DNA of 64,000 nt from Apteryx mantelli (GCF_036417845.1 NC_089981.1:1009501-1073500); one strand, 5' to 3'; counted from the first letter of the stretch, positions 8,444 to 21,819 are shown. A program made the numbers and translations. The notes: generated from the letters alone by a model not told the origin.

Positions 8444-10632
8444 ATTAGAAGAACTTGTTACAAAGGAAACCCAAGAGAAGAGCCGTACAGCGCCATATAA
8501 AAGATTGACAACGTCATCAATTTTATTACACAATTTCCAACCTATCAGAAAGACAAACAAATCTAGTCACTGCGAGCAGGAGGGGCAGCACCTCGCTGGG
8601 TGGTTAATCGGGGTTTGCTCTGCACTTTTCCCCACTATTCGGAAAGAAACTAAAAATTTGTGTCATTAAGTAAAAAACAACGCTTCTGCTGTGAGCTCCC
8701 CTGGCACTCACCCTCTTAGCTGGCGCCTCACGGTACTTTATACATTTTTTTTTTGTTTGTTTTTGGTGATTTCTCTCTAAAAAGACCTCCAGAGCCAGGT
8801 TGCTTCATGTCCAGCCACAGTTCAGAGGGAGATGCCACCCAGCCAGCAGCCCCGTGGGCTGGGCACCCTGCCCTGGAAGTCACCCTGTGTCCTCGGCTCG
8901 CCCCCGCCCTCCTCCAAAGCCGTTGCCCTCGGCCCTGGAGCCCAGCACGCAGCCTCTGCCGGAGAGCGCTCACGCTGGTGCTAGCGCTGCGCGCTGGGGT
9001 CGCGCTGCCCCCGTGGCCCCAGCGCCGCTGCCCGAGGGGTGCGGCGCTGCGGCGGCTCCTGCCCCAGCTCAGAACGGACGTCCTGCTTCTCTGCCCTCTG
9101 CGCGCTGCCTGGCGCAGCCCCCCCCCGCCCCCCAGGCTCCGAAACGCCCTCGTCGAGAGGCGGAGGACTCCCCGCCACCTCCTGCCCGGCTCAGGACCGT
9201 GGGGCAGAGCCAGGGCGCCATGGTGCGCAGATCAGCTGTGCCGCTCCAGGATGGAGCTCTCCTTCCCCCCCCTTACCCAAGGGCAGTGGGGGAAGGCAGG
9301 GATGGAGCTGCAAAGGGACAGGCCGGGACACCGGCCACCGCCACCCAGGAGGGACACGCGGCCCCCGGAGGCCAGTGGGACAGGCGGGCAGCTCCAGCCT
9401 GCCCTGCCTCCGGCTCGCTGGGGCTCTGCCTCCGTCGCTTCCTCTAAAACAAGGAAGGCACTGCGGCAGCGAGGCCTCCGCCGGGCACCCAGGAGCCAGA
9501 GCTGCTGCTGCTGCTGCGCGAGCCAGCGACCGCGAGCCAGCGGGGGAGGAGGAAGGGCGAAGGGAGATGGTAACCCCCGGCCCAGCTCCAGCCCCCACAG
9601 GGGACAAGATTCTCCAGGCACGCTGCCCGCGGGAGCAGCCAGGCAGACCGGAGAGGGCAAGGAGGAAGGCAGCAGGGAGCAGAGCCACAGAGGGCATCAG
9701 CCGCGCGCTCTCTCCTACGGAGAAGGGAAAGCACGAGTACGGAGTGGTGTCCTACGGGCTGGAGCGCCCCGTGCTGGGACCGCTGGGGCAACGAAGACAG
9801 GAGTCTGCTGCCCTGGCAAGGTGAGAAGATGACACACAGCAGAAGAGCCCATACTGCTTCCAGTGAGCCCAGCCCGGAGAGCGGGCCAGGAGCTGCGCGC
9901 CCCCACGCTGCGCGCGCGCGCAGGAGGATCCGTCCCCTTCCAGCCACCCCAGGAGGGCAAGAGGGAGGAAAGGGCTCACAAACCTCCCTCCATGGAAAAA
10001 AAGCACCATTTCTCTTTGGGTCCGAGTATCCATGGAGCGGAGCGGCGGCTGGGCCCGGTGGCCCGGGCCCAGGCATTCCCTGGCTCCACAGCTTCCAGCC
10101 TCTCCCCAGGAAGCAGAAGTAGCAGTGAGCGCGGGCAAGGGCTCAGGCCCCAAGGCCACGAGGTGTCAGCGGGAGTCCCCTTGGGGGCACAGCATGGCTT
10201 TCCTTGGGCGCCCAGAGAGAGCTGGGGGTGGCAGGGAAGGGGTGGGGGCGGAGCGGCCTCAGTCGTGTAGTCCTGGTCGAGGCGAAGAGATACGAGTCCA
10301 TTAAAAACCACTTACTGCCAAACTCCTGCGGGGTCAGAGGAGAGGGACAGTCAGAGCAGCCCCAGGCCCTGCACTTCCACGCCCAGCCGGAGGCAAAGCC
10401 TCTCCCCGCCACCCTGCCCCTCCAACACCCTTCCCGTTAATTCAGTACAGCCAGGCAGGGGAACCCCAGAGATCCCACACCTCCTCGTCGTTCCCCAGCT
10501 GGCGCACGGGGAAGGGGAGCCGGCGTCTCGGGGCACGAAACCCATAGCCCGAGCTGGTCAGGGTTTGCCCCAGAGGCGCAGCCGGGGCACGTGGCACGTG
10601 CGTGTCAGCACCCCAGCGCCGGCTCACCCGTC
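8444..10632 (-). other. CPSF7: CPSF7 3' UTR (inferred)
   Basis: Continuous sequence between the CPSF7 stop codon and the distal poly(A) signal. There is no splice-supported coding exon. It contains a T-rich run near 8738-8765. Long open frames on both strands follow base composition and have no recognisable domain. Confidence 0.5.
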
Positions 10633-13600
10633 TCAGTGGTGCCGGTCCCGCTCTCTGTCCCTGTCCCGATGTCGATCATGCTCCCGGTTCCGCTCTTGGA
10701 AATAGTCCTCGTGCCGATCCTCACTGTGGAGCAGGTCCCGGTGCCGCCGGCTGCTCTCGCGGGACCGGCTGGGAGAGCGCTCCCGAGAACGGTGTCTTTT
10801 CCTGGAGAACAAGAGGAAAGCTTTCAGTCCCCTCCAGGGAGGATCCCACTGCCCGGCCCCCTCACGCCCCAGGGATGGAGGGGACAGGGCTGCCAGGTGA
10901 ACCATGCTCTCCCCCCATCCGCTATCAGAGGACAGACCGAGACCCTAGCTCCAAGTCCAGGTACAATCCAGCCATCTCCAAACGGCTCCAAGCCCCGGAG
11001 CCCCGCTGGTCGCCTGAGGACACGCTACCTGGAGGAGCTGCTGCTGGCGCCTGTGCTGTAAGACTTGGCTTCGATCCCATGCAGACAGTCTTTGAGGGAA
11101 GAGAGGAGGACGCGGCATCGCTCATCGTTCGCCACACGGGACTGCTTGATAACGGCGATGGCCGTGAGGAGGGTCTCGATAGCGTCACTGTAATCACCTG
11201 CGGAGAAAACGAAGGTCCAAGGGGTGCAGATCAGCCGGGAAGGGAGCGCAGTGGGCAGGAGGGAAGCAATGGCCGGTACCTGCACTGGCTCCGGACACTG
11301 CCTTAGAAATGGCGCTGCTGGAAATCGCCCGGTTCCTGTTCATGATCTCCTCAAACTCCACTTCGCTCACGGGGGGAGGTGGCGGGCCGAGCTCTCGGCT
11401 GCGCAAGACACGGCACACACGGGGGTCAGCGTGGCGGGCAGCGCAGCCCTCCCCCGCCGGCTGCTCCCGGCCAGCGACACGGCTTCCCTCCAGCCCCAGC
11501 TCACCTGCTGTGGTTGTAGGGCGCCATGGCCTTGCCGTAGGTATCCGGCGGAGGACCCAGGGCTGCACTGGGCGGGGGGAAGAAGGCGGGGTTGAGGTGC
11601 AAGGCAGGGGGGACAGCCCCCGGCGGGGGCACGGCCAAGTGGGGGGGCAGTCGAGGCGGTGGGGGCATGAGATGCTGATAGTGGATGCCGGGCGGAGGCG
11701 GGGGGACACCAAAGCCAGAGGAGAGGGGCGGAGGGGGCGGCATCGGCGGTGGGGGCAGCCCCATGAGGGGCAGGGCAGCTGGGGGGCGGTTGAAGAAGGG
11801 CAGGACAGACGGGGGTTTCTCCACGCGCGTGGGCGGCAGGGCATTCTCCGTCGGCGTGGCGCGGCCATCCACCGAGTCCACAGAGTCCCGAGAGTGGGCC
11901 CTCGGCGGCACGCCTGCAAGCAGCACAGGAGAAAGAAAGAGCCGTGAGCGTCCAGGCGGACGGAGGAGGGTCTGCAGGCCTTGGAGACCTCCTCTTCCTC
12001 CCCACCCACGGCAAATGGCGCACTGGGCCATCCTCTCCCACAGCCCCCACGCATTCAGTCCGATCTCAGCAGAGCTCAAGGTGCCCAGAGAAAGATCCAG
12101 CCAGCCAAACGTAGCCTCCGCTTCCACACGCCTCAGAGAGGGTGCCGCGCTCTCCAGCAAGACACGGTCGCCTGAACGGCGTCCCGGCGACGCTCTTGGC
12201 CAGCAGGACTCTGCAGTAGTTGCAGAGCGAGTTACACAGACAGAAGCCAAAAGCCACAAGAAGTGGCGAGAGATCCCAGTGGAGAGGCCACCGGGTCCTG
12301 TGGCCCAAAGTCCGAGCCCCAGAAGACATTAAACGACCCAGAGAGCCTGTGATCTGCTCACGGGAGCGGGTTCAAAAAGGCCTGAGCGTGAAGGAGCACA
12401 AGGGGACAGAACCCAAGTGCCAACGGTGCCGGAGCTTCTGGAGGAAGGAAAACTCGGTGCGCATCTGCGCTCAAAGAGACTGATAGAGGCCCCCGCTGCG
12501 TCCAAAGAGGGTGAGCCAGGAGAAGTACACGGGAGGGCATTTCCCCCGCCCGAGCCCCTCGGAGAGCCGGCGGCTCCCTGCCAGGCCTTGCCTCTCTGAT
12601 CAGGCCTGTCCTGGCGCGTGCAGGGCAGGCAGCGGGGACGGCCACCAAGCAGAGCACCGACACACGTTCCGGCCCCTGCGCTCCCGCCAGGCAGACAGGG
12701 CCGCCGAGTCTGCGGCGAGGGCTCGCGTGAGCTCAGTCACGCCAACGGCAAGGCCCCTCCGGGCAGACCAGACCTTGGCTTCCCCGCATCCCGCGGGGCG
12801 AGGGCAGGAAAGGGGGAACACCCACCACTCCGCTGAAACGCAGCGGCGGCAAGGGCAGGCTGGGGCAGGGTCTTACAGCACACAGCGCCGCTGAGCAGCG
12901 GATCAACGCACGCGCTGGGGGACTCGGTGCCTAGCTGGAGCTGAAGGGAGGGCGTGAAGGACAGCTACCCCCCTGAAACTTGGCCATGGCATTTAGAAAG
13001 AAGGACTTTCCTTTAATGAAACGGGCCACGGGATCTACAATGACCACAGCTGGCCAAGACCTCCTCGTACACATTCCTGACAAGACAGTCTCTCCGGCTC
13101 CACAGAGCCCCCCAGCACGGGGCTGGAGCGTCACATCGCTGCGGAGTGAGGCAAGGACCACCTATTGCCATTGTAGAAAGCCCACGGCCAGGCCCCAGCT
13201 GGAATACTGCGTCCAGTGTTGGGCACCTTACCTCCGCAGGGATGGACAAATTCTGGAGGAGATCCAGAGAAGAGCTACTAATAGATATGGAGGGTCTTAG
13301 CTATGTTGATAGGCTGAAGAGCTTAAGCCCATTCAGTTTGGAGAGGAGGAGGAGGAGGCTACGAGGGATCTTCGCAGTGTGTGAGCACCTAAAAGGGGAT
13401 CATAAAGACTCGGGTCAGGATCTAATCAGACTCAGCAGCAATAGGAAATAACCCACAGAGTCTCCTGGCAGTGTCCCCCCACCCCAAGCTCTCAGCGGGT
13501 TCGGCCTGATAGCTCTGCTGGGGATCTCCAGGGCCCACGGGAGCCGGCTGCACAGCGCGGAGGTCCCTCCCCACCCGTGGCTTGCCTTCACATCACTTAC

Positions 13601-16600
13601 GTTTGCGAGCCTGGGCCTCAAACTGTGACAGGTTCTGCCGTGTTGCCAGCCTCACCTCCACCTTGTCCCCGTTGAGGACTTTGCCGGGAAGCAGCTCCAG
13701 GAGCTTGTGGACCGAGTTCTCAGAGGCGACTACCACCTCTGCGTACCTGTGAGAAAGGCTGGCAGTGAGCAGGCAACAGCAGGCTTCGAGCAGTTCACCC
13801 ACCCGTGAGATCCCTTATCAAGCCCTAAAAAGTCTCCCTCTGTCCTTGTTGTGCCCCCCTGGCAGGGAGCATCCACCACCACCCCCGCTGCCTTTCCCGG
13901 CAGCTGAACCCAGCCTGGCGTTTACTTGTCTCCCAGCGGTTCCCTCCTTGCTTTCCAGGCACTTGCATCGTTTGCGCAAACCCTTTGGGAGTCTCCACTT
14001 CACCATCCCACCTCCGGACGGGCTGCGCACCACCGCACCAGCCAGGAAAAGCACTGCCTGCCTCCTCACTCCCCCAGGCCATCACCCAAAGCACGGGACG
14101 TGGCTACAAGGGCCTGGCTCTCCGTTCCCTCCACGTTCCCCTTAGCTCTCACCCTTTGGACTGGCCATTGGCTCGGTTCTCTGCAAATTTCAGCTCCACT
14201 ACATCGTAGACACCCACCGAGCGGATGGTCTGGATCAGCTGCTGGTCAGTCGTCCACTGAGGGGAACAGGGGAGAGGCCAGTGTCAGCTCACGCAGCCCT
14301 TTGCAGGGCCTTGGCGCCCCCCAGCCAACCCTCCAGCTGGGGCCAGTCTCGGCGCTCGGAGGCCTAGGGCGGTGGACTTGAGCGCAGGCGCTCTTAAGAG
14401 GCCACAAAGCCCCTACAGGGACGTCAACATCAGCCTGGAGCCTGAAGCAGACCCCAGCCGTGGCTATGAGAGGTCTCTGTCCCCAGCGCAAGACAGAACT
14501 GTCCCAGAACTGTCCCAGTATCCGCAAACAGGATCGCCGACCCAGGGCAGAGAAAGGGACTTGCCCACACGTTCCCAGCGGAGACGCCAAGGGAAAGCCA
14601 GGCTGGGGCAGCAGCCAGCGCAAGGGAGACGCTAGAGGTGACAAAGGCAGCCCGGTGCGACCAGATCAGAGCCGCAGGCCACTTGTCTCAGTTTGAAGCC
14701 TCGCAGGGCTCCGAATCCCTTTTCCCTTCGGATCACAAGGTCAAGCCCAGCTCAAGACCCAACTTGGGGCACTGGGTCAGCGCGGACAGCGCCCCACGGA
14801 GCCCTGCAGCCCGTCAAGAGAATGGGGGTTGCTCTGGAGCAACCTCATCTCCGTACGCACCACAGGAGCCCTGAACTGCCCGTGGAGGTGCCCCGGAGAC
14901 GCCCTCCGCAGGAAAGCGCCGGCGGGCAGCAGGGGAGCGCCACGCCACGACCCCACTCACCCAGGAGAAGCTGCCCACGTAGACGGCAGCCCTCTTGTTG
15001 CGCAGTCCGCTGTAAGTATACAGGATGGCGGGAGATTTGTTGTTGGGCTTGGGGGACGGCTCCTGGCGGATCTCCGGAGGCGCCTCGGAGCTGCTGGTGC
15101 GGCTTTCGGTGGGCTGCGAGCTGGCTGCTAGCACGTCATCGTACAGGTCCATCTGGTCGGCATTACTGAACTCAGAGTCCTGGGAGGGAAGAGACTGTCA
15201 GCATCTTTACAAAACGGACATCCCGCGGGTGAAACTGCCGCTCGGAGAGCAGTCGCCGGGCTGTTAAGAGCATATTAGGGGCTCCAGAGAAACGCCCCAT
15301 TCCGAAGTCCTCCCGCACACCCCAGGGCACTCAACATCCTGCAGAATGCAACTCTCTGCCCCCTCCTGGGGCTGCGCATCCAGGAGGCTCCGGTCATGCC
15401 CAGGGCCACCGCCAAGGCAGGGTGCAGAATTAACCTGCCCAGCCTCAGGGCACCCACCTTGCCTCTAAAAGCCCCAGCACGCAGCTCAGAATAGCCCAGT
15501 TCCTCCTTCTAGGACTCAATTCATTTCTCTCAGGTCTACTCAGAGTTAGCAGAAGGTGCTAAATCACTGCTATGAATGAAGCTACAGCAAACAAATCCGG
15601 CTCCTGTTATGTTTCGCAAGCCAGTTCCTCTTGCCCAGAGCCTCGTCTCCCCGCCCCGCTCCTCCTCTGCGCGCTGCCGTTTTTTTGACGGCGCGCTCTC
15701 TTTCAGCGCTTCGTTATTTCGGAGGCAACTCCGTCCGCTTCCTCTCTGGCCCAGTAACTGCCGCTCAGCGCTGAACTGCTTTTCTGTGCTGCTCCACTGC
15801 CCTGCAAAAGCACACAGCGCCCCAGGCTTATGACAGCCCCTCACTTGTGGAATCTACCGTAGCGTTTGCTCTTCCTCCCAGCTGACACGGAAATCCCTTT
15901 CGTTTGCGTTTGTGCTGAGCTAGCTGCCCTCTCGGGCCGTTTCTCTCCATCCGAGTCCAGCTGCGCGGCTCTCCAACTGGCCAAGCGTTAACAAAATCCC
16001 AAAACAACGGGATCAGTCTCCTTTCCCCAGCAACGAGGGAAGCAGGATTACCCCAAAGAAGTGACGGGCTCTTCCTTTGCGATGCCTGACATAACCTTGG
16101 GAGTATTTTTACATGCAAGAAGGTGGAAAAGAGAGGAATATTCCAAAATACAAAGCCTCCTCATGGCTTTGCCTCACTGGCAACCTGTGCTGACTTTCAA
16201 AGATCTTGCTTGATTTTTCTCCCTGCGACTTCAGCTACAAACACTTCGCTCTCTTCCATCCCCTCCTCCGTTTAGCTCCACCACATGCCACGCACCCCCC
16301 AGGAGAACGGAGGGGGCTCGCGCACCGGGACGTGAGCTTTCCTGAGCGACAGGGCAAGACTCAACTTGCTGCTCTAAGAGGCAACCGGGAAACAGCTTAC
16401 CTTTTATAAACGCGCCAGGGCAAAAGTTCAGTGGCGGAAAACACCTCCGCAGGTCAAACGCCCTAGACGAACTTGTCACTCCTTGGCAGGCATGTACTTC
16501 GCCAGTCCCACTGTGACTTAGGCATCCCTCCTCAAATTTTACCAGTCGAGTTTTCCCGTCACCTCAGAAACACCAGCGTAGCCTCATTTATTTTCAGTGT

Positions 16601-19600
16601 GATCACAATCTCATTCCTTTTTAGGCCAACTGAGCTCTCTTCAGGGTAAGAGTTTTTTTATACAACGTCTTTACACACACGTTTATACTCTTTACTCTCC
16701 TCAGCAGCGCAGCCTTTCACAAAGTGAACCAGTCAACAAGGCAGCTTCTTCGCTGCAAACTCAAGTGTCCTAGATCTGCCTTCCAATTCCCACTCCTATT
16801 CTAGGCTATATTTAATCTGGAGCATACAGCGAATGCTGTGTTTACTACGTATTTTCATACTAATTGCTTACACAAGTCCAACATACACGGAGTATCATCT
16901 CATGCGATGAATTGCTATGTTAGCGTTTGTCCCGTGGGAGCGAGGCACAGACCCGACACAGCACGAAGAACAGAGACCCTGCCCCAGCGACCCGGGGAAC
17001 CCAAATGACCCAGGTCTTCAGCGGAGGGCCAGGGAAACACCAGGGCTGCGTAATTCTGGGTGAAGGACGTCACCCAGCTACGCGCGCTTCCTAGTTGGGC
17101 TGCCGCAATCGAGGCAGCACAGCAGAGCTTCGCCAGAGCCTTCTGAAAGCACCCACCTCCCCACCGCTCCCAGGGAAGCCTTTCGCCTTGCCCTTCAGAA
17201 TCACAGCAGCCAGCCAAACACCCCTCCACCCAGCGGGTGCTTTGCAGAAAATACCATTTTCACTAGGGCCTTTAGAAGTTTGCTGCTGACGCGCAAGGAC
17301 AACACATCCAGCTCTATGTTCAAGACTTTCAAGGCAGTGCAGATGACACCTTCTATTAGAGATAGCATGATGCAGTTAAATCCCCTGTGGTCTGAGGGTC
17401 GGGGAATTACACACATGCAACACGTCACTTCATGAGCTCGTGGGAGAGAAGAGGAATGGTGCTCAGCACACAACTTTCAAAGGGTCACCGAAACGGTAAA
17501 GGGAATTATTTTTCCCCAGACACCCTCAAGCCCCTTCTTGACAGCAACAGCCATTTCCAAGTCACATTTTAACTTTTGGCATTCAGCTACTTCAGCTGCG
17601 GAGCTGATAAAAGGTTACAAGAATTTCAACGGGGAGAAGTATTTTTGTACTCATTCTCAAAACAGCTCAACTGTTTGCTTAATCTGCCTCCCACACTCCT
17701 ACCCCCACCAGTTGCCTTTGGACAAGGCCCAAGACTGGAAAATTTCAGCCTGAAAGGTAAGTTTCAAAAACTTGAGGAGAACAAGAATACGGGGCTAGAA
17801 CAGAAAGCGTTTGGAAGCCTTCAATTATGCTACTTAGCTGCTGTTTCAGCTCAGAAGTTTTCAGAGATCCTCCTGGCTCTGCTCATTTTTGACACTCTGC
17901 TTTAAAAACCAACACCCTCAAGGGAAGATGATGTAGAGGTACTCACGGTTCATTCTGCTGGTCTCTGCCTGTCGTCTCACGTAGCACAGAATTTGCAGAC
18001 CATCACTGGAAATGCACGCTAACAAGATGCTTTCTGCACTACCTATCTACCTGCTAGCTAACATCTTCCCTGCAATTCAGACCCCAACTTGGTGAACACA
18101 TCACTCACTCTGAACCCTCGTTCAGCGCTTTACAAGGTGCACACTGATTAAACGATGCGTTTTCAGCTTTAATTATGTGTGCTGTGGAATTCGGGACCAC
18201 ACTTGAACTTCTGGTGTGCCACAGGAACCGCAGGGCAGAAGTGGTGTCTTCCCACAGCACTTTGATCCCATGCGCTGCAGCTTACAGGACTCCTGGCTCT
18301 ACCGCCCACCAGTGCACGCAGACGACTCTCCGGGTTTCTTCCTGCCGCCGCACATGATGCCTCACAGCCCGAGGCATGCCTGACGCTGGAGTTGACGAGT
18401 CTTGATAACCACTTCCAGCTTTAAGAGCCCTCTATCTCCTTGGCCGTGTCAAAGATCTTGTGTCCTGTCCCCCAAATTCACCAGTTAAATCTTTCCACAT
18501 TATTTCCTGCCGTGTTGTGCACAGTCATGTTTGCTCTGCCTGCTGCTCTGTCCTTCCTCTCAACGCTGCTTAACTTCTTTACTCCATGAAGATTTCCAAG
18601 ACTCGACCAAGACAAGACCAGACCCATCAAAGATCTTCTCAGCTTCCCAGCAGACATTTCCCCCTCAACCCAATCCACTGCTCTCATCGCTCTTCCTTCT
18701 TCAGGCCTTCCAGCACACGAGCCTTCTCTGCCAGGCCAGCCTGAACGCACGGGCAGGACAGGCAGCATTGACCATCTAAGCAGAAAGTCAGAGGTATGAC
18801 AGCAGTTTTCCTTTTAAACCCTCCCACCTGTTAGTTACTCACTAGTTAACCTCCAAGACGTTCAGGGACTTTCCAACTCGCACCTACCGATGCCACGTTT
18901 CTCCTTCTGTAGACAAAGATACCTTATTTACTTTCTTTTAGCTCTTTCACTGGTTTCCCCTGGCATTTAAGGTAATTGTCGTAAATGATGGTTGCTAGTT
19001 ATTTTCCATTTAACGTCTTTCTAAATTCCAGCCCAGCAACTTCCACACATTTTCTTTTTCCAGACTTTCCGTCTTTATTCCTTCAGTTATTCAACTCTAT
19101 CTTCTGCCTCCCAAGTTCAGGTATATTTTCTTGATTCTGACTACTAAACGTTATTTTCAAGGAAATATAGAAATCGAGACTATTTCTAACCCAGCCTAAC
19201 AGTCCAGTCTGGTCACATTATAGTATTAGATTGTAGAACACACGGGCAATCTGACTTCTAGGAGTTTTTCAGAAGAATCCAGGTCTGAAGGGAGAAGTAT
19301 TTCAGAGTTTGAGGATATCTGTGCAGGGCAGCCTGGCTTCTATAGGCAGCACAAACACCACGTATTTGTTTTGCAACTCACCCTTACAGTGAGATTTCCA
19401 TTATTTTGGCAATGCTAGGACCAGCTGTGACTCTGTCCTTCTCTAATGCAATTGCTTTCAGTGGAGAACTCCTGCTTCTTCCCAGACAGCTGAAAGCATC
19501 TCACAGTCCCCTCATCTCTGAGGCAATTAACATGCTTTTCTGGTGTTTCACTTTTCCTGAAGGTTTAACTTACGGCATATTCTCACTTGATAACCTTCCG

Positions 19601-20633
19601 CCTTTTCAGAACAAAGGATTTGTTGCCCTCGACTCCTCTTCAGCCCTCTGGGAGCTCTAGCCAACTGGCAATTCCTTCTTCCTTGTGATTTGTTTCTAGT
19701 TCTTGCAGCTTACCATCTAGTGAGAACCAACTTTCCTCCATGGTCTTTCCATGGCAGTTTTTAATCTTCCAAGATGTGCACTCACACCCGCTCTCCTCAG
19801 CTGTCCAGATCCCTGAACTCTCTAAAATCCGCTTCTCTAGAAGCTGCGCACACACGTTCTCCCCCATTTCTTTCGGCGGGTCCCTGACAGCCTCGGCCGC
19901 TGGCACCTGAGGCAGATGACCTCGAACCGGCGCCTCTCTGACTACAGCAGGTTTCCACGCAGGTCTCCACGCAGCACCTCCCCAGAGAGCTCGCCACCCG
20001 GCACGCACGTCCGCAGGCTCGGTGCTTTGAGAAGCCCTCGCTACGCAGTTCCTCTCGCAGTTACCTGGTGCAGCTCTCTTCCAGTTTGGATGTCTTCCTT
20101 CTCCAGCCAGAGCAGGTCACAACCATCCACTTCTATCCCCGGTCACCAACGCCTCAGTAAGTGTTTTGGTGGAAATCCTGCCTCCCTCTCAACCCTGCCA
20201 ACTGCCTGAGTATTTTGTAACCATCCACACGTTGAATCCCCTGTGAAATCTATACAAACGCTTTTTTTTCATGACTCTGAATCACAGCTGCCATGATTTA
20301 ATGACAGTCCCAGTCCTTGGTTTCCCAGAAGGACTCTTCAACGTTGTCCCACTGTATTCCTTGCACACAGCCACCTCTTCTACCTCTGCCCAGTGAGTAC
20401 ACACCAGAGCACGCTAACACTAGCCACTTTAGCGCCGTGCCGGCGAGTTGGCCAACTCTGCTTCATGTGCTCTTGCCCGCAAAAGGGTGGACTGCCCCCC
20501 CCAGCCACCCTCCCTTCCCCCCGCCCGCTGCCACAGCGGCCCCAGCACGGGCAGCGCCACGGCCTGGCGCTCCGCTCACCTGATTGAACTCTTCGTCGGC
20601 GTAGATATCAATCAGATCCACTCCCTCAGACAT
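10633..20633 (-). CDS. CPSF7: CPSF7, cleavage factor Im 59-kDa subunit (pre-mRNA 3'-end processing)
   Basis: Eight coding exons on the minus strand: 20580-20633, 14961-15179, 14153-14256, 13601-13746, 11505-11913, 11280-11398, 11029-11197 and 10633-10801. They join to 462 residues (human 471). Order: acidic N-terminus [18 protein letters not shown]; an RRM from about residue 82 with RNP2-like AVYVGSFSW and RNP1-like SKGYAEVVV; a proline-rich block, about 175-310, with PPPPP and [20 protein letters not shown]; the helical [30 protein letters not shown] region; and an RS-like tail with [15 protein letters not shown] ending DRHH. With CPSF5/NUDT21 it binds UGUA elements and influences poly(A) site choice in the nucleus. 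All junctions are GT-AG. The human ECVRVPR alternative segment was not seen after the RRM exon. Confidence 0.95.
13146..13451 (+). mobile_element. CR1-type LINE fragment (ORF2 C-terminal part), inside a CPSF7 intron, antisense to CPSF7
   Basis: Plus-strand translation gives [31 protein letters not shown] and, in another frame, [27 protein letters not shown]. These are the hallmark end of the CR1 retrotransposon ORF2 in birds and reptiles (typically QLEYCVQFWAP..., LFSLEKRRLRGDLI). The two blocks lie in different frames, so the copy is frameshifted. It is truncated at 5' and lacks the typical short 3' terminal repeat. It is a decayed, immobile fragment about 0.3 kb long, and it supports a sauropsid origin for the window. 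Confidence 0.85.
15180..20579 (-). other. CPSF7 large intron between coding exons 1 and 2
   Basis: 5.4 kb, clearly more A/T-rich than the rest of the window, especially 16,000-20,000. No coding exon, tRNA or recognisable full-length transposable element was seen. A masker search is needed for diverged repeats. Confidence 0.5.
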
Positions 20634-20651
20634 ATTTCCAGAGACAGGACT
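20634..20651 (-). other. CPSF7: CPSF7 5'-UTR part of the first coding exon
   Basis: On the minus strand the sequence before the ATG shows the acceptor ggttctcag followed by TCCTGTCTCTGGAAAT and the start codon at 20631-20633, so 18 nt of leader are in this exon and the rest lies in an upstream noncoding exon. Confidence 0.55.
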
Positions 20652-20879
20652 GAGAACCCGGGACGGGACCGGGGCGAAGCAGGAAGACCAAAGGTGCACT
20701 GCAGCAGGGCAACGGAGGGGAGGGGGTCGCCTTAGTGCCGGGGACCCCCTGCGCGTGTTCCCCCTCCGCCTCTCCCAACAGGGTTTTGGCCTTCTCCTCC
20801 CGGCAGGCAGCAGCCGCGCTGCGCCCAGGGCCAACACCGACTCCCCTTCTCCTAGGGGAGCCCATGTCTAGGGACAGCA

Positions 20880-21560
20880 CACCCCCCTGGGGGGGGGGGC
20901 CACCTCACACCCACCCCCCGACAAGATCCAGGCCCTGGGGCCAGTATCACCCTGCTCCCCCAAATCGAGACCGAGCCCTGGGGGCAACGTGGCCCTGCTC
21001 CCCCCATCCTGAGGGCAGCGCGACCCCCAGCCCCAGCCCAGCTTCCTCCCCTGGGGGCCACCTCACCCCAACCCCCCTGCTGCAATCCCGGGGGCGAGAA
21101 GTACCCCAGCTCCCCCCCCAACCCAAATTCCCATTAACACCCCCCCCCCCAAAATCCCGCTCTGGACCCTTCCCCGGGGGCGCAGGGCCCCCCCCCCCCC
21201 CCGGTGTGGGCACCCCACGGCCGCCCCCCAGCCTGGACCCCTCTCCGGGGGCAGCACCCCCCCCCCCCGAGGGGGGCACCGCCGCCCCCCGCCCCCAGCC
21301 CAGCCCCGTCCCGTCCCGGCGGGCGGCGGTCCCCCCCCCGACCCCCCCTCCCGGGGGGCAGCCCCCAAACCGCCGCCCCTGGACAGCGCTACCGGCCCGG
21401 CCCGGCCGCGGCCCCCCGCGCCGCCCCTCCCCCAACGGCCGGCCCCGGGGGGGGGGGGGAAGGGGAGGAAGCAGCCGGTCGCGCGCCCCCCCCCCTCCGC
21501 TCCCGTCCCGTCCCCGGTGGCGCCAACCGGGCGCCCCCCCCCCCCCCCGGCCGCGGCGCG
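20880..21560. other. C-rich, homopolymer-dense segment between CPSF7 and SDHAF2 5' ends
   Basis: Many runs of 8-15 C on the plus strand (for example 21140-21150, 21190-21202, 21536-21548). It probably forms CPSF7 intron 1 (G-rich in CPSF7 sense). No coding exon is supported; the Pro- or Gly-rich open frames are compositional. Confidence 0.5.
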
Positions 21561-21633
21561 GCCCCGCCCCGCCCGTTACCGCGCGCGCGGCCCCGCCTGG
21601 CGAGCAGGCCCCAGCGCGCGCGCCGCCCGCGCT

Positions 21634-21636
<3 letters not shown>

Positions 21637-21666
<30 letters not shown>

Positions 21667-21720
21667 GCCCCTTCCGGCCTCCGCCCCGCCCCTTCCGGCC
21701 CGCCCCGCAGCCCGCGGCAA
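21637..21720 (-). other. CPSF7: Probable noncoding first exon of CPSF7, carrying a (CGG)10 repeat; right limit approximate
   Basis: Minus-strand sequence ends in GGCGGCG and the donor gtgagc (complement of 21631-21636). Plus-strand 21636-21665 is ten CCG triplets, so in CPSF7 sense the leader would end in a CGG tract that runs right up to the splice donor. Two CTTCCGGC motifs (ETS/GABP-like) at 21671-21678 and 21692-21699 lie just upstream. The transcription start is not directly visible. Confidence 0.5.
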
Positions 21721-21819
21721 CGCGCCCCGCCGGGCCATAGAGCTGGGCCGCCCCGCTTCGCAGAGCGGCCCTGCGGGGCGCCGTAGGGAGCGCGGCTGCT
21801 CGGCGGGACGCTAAGAGCG
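21668..21819. promoter_or_regulatory. Bidirectional CpG-island promoter of CPSF7 (minus) and SDHAF2 (plus)
   Basis: About 150 bp separates the proposed CPSF7 first exon from the SDHAF2 ATG. It is dense in CpG, has two CTTCCGG ETS/GABP-type cores and several GC boxes (ccgccccgcc), and lacks a TATA box. GABP-type promoters are common for nuclear genes of mitochondrial proteins, which suits SDHAF2. Confidence 0.6.

Noticed and set aside
10925-12332. Plus-strand open frames across the CPSF7 exon cluster
   Set aside because: They are antisense shadows of CPSF7 proline-rich and RS exons; the minus-strand exons have exact GT-AG borders and a continuous reading frame.
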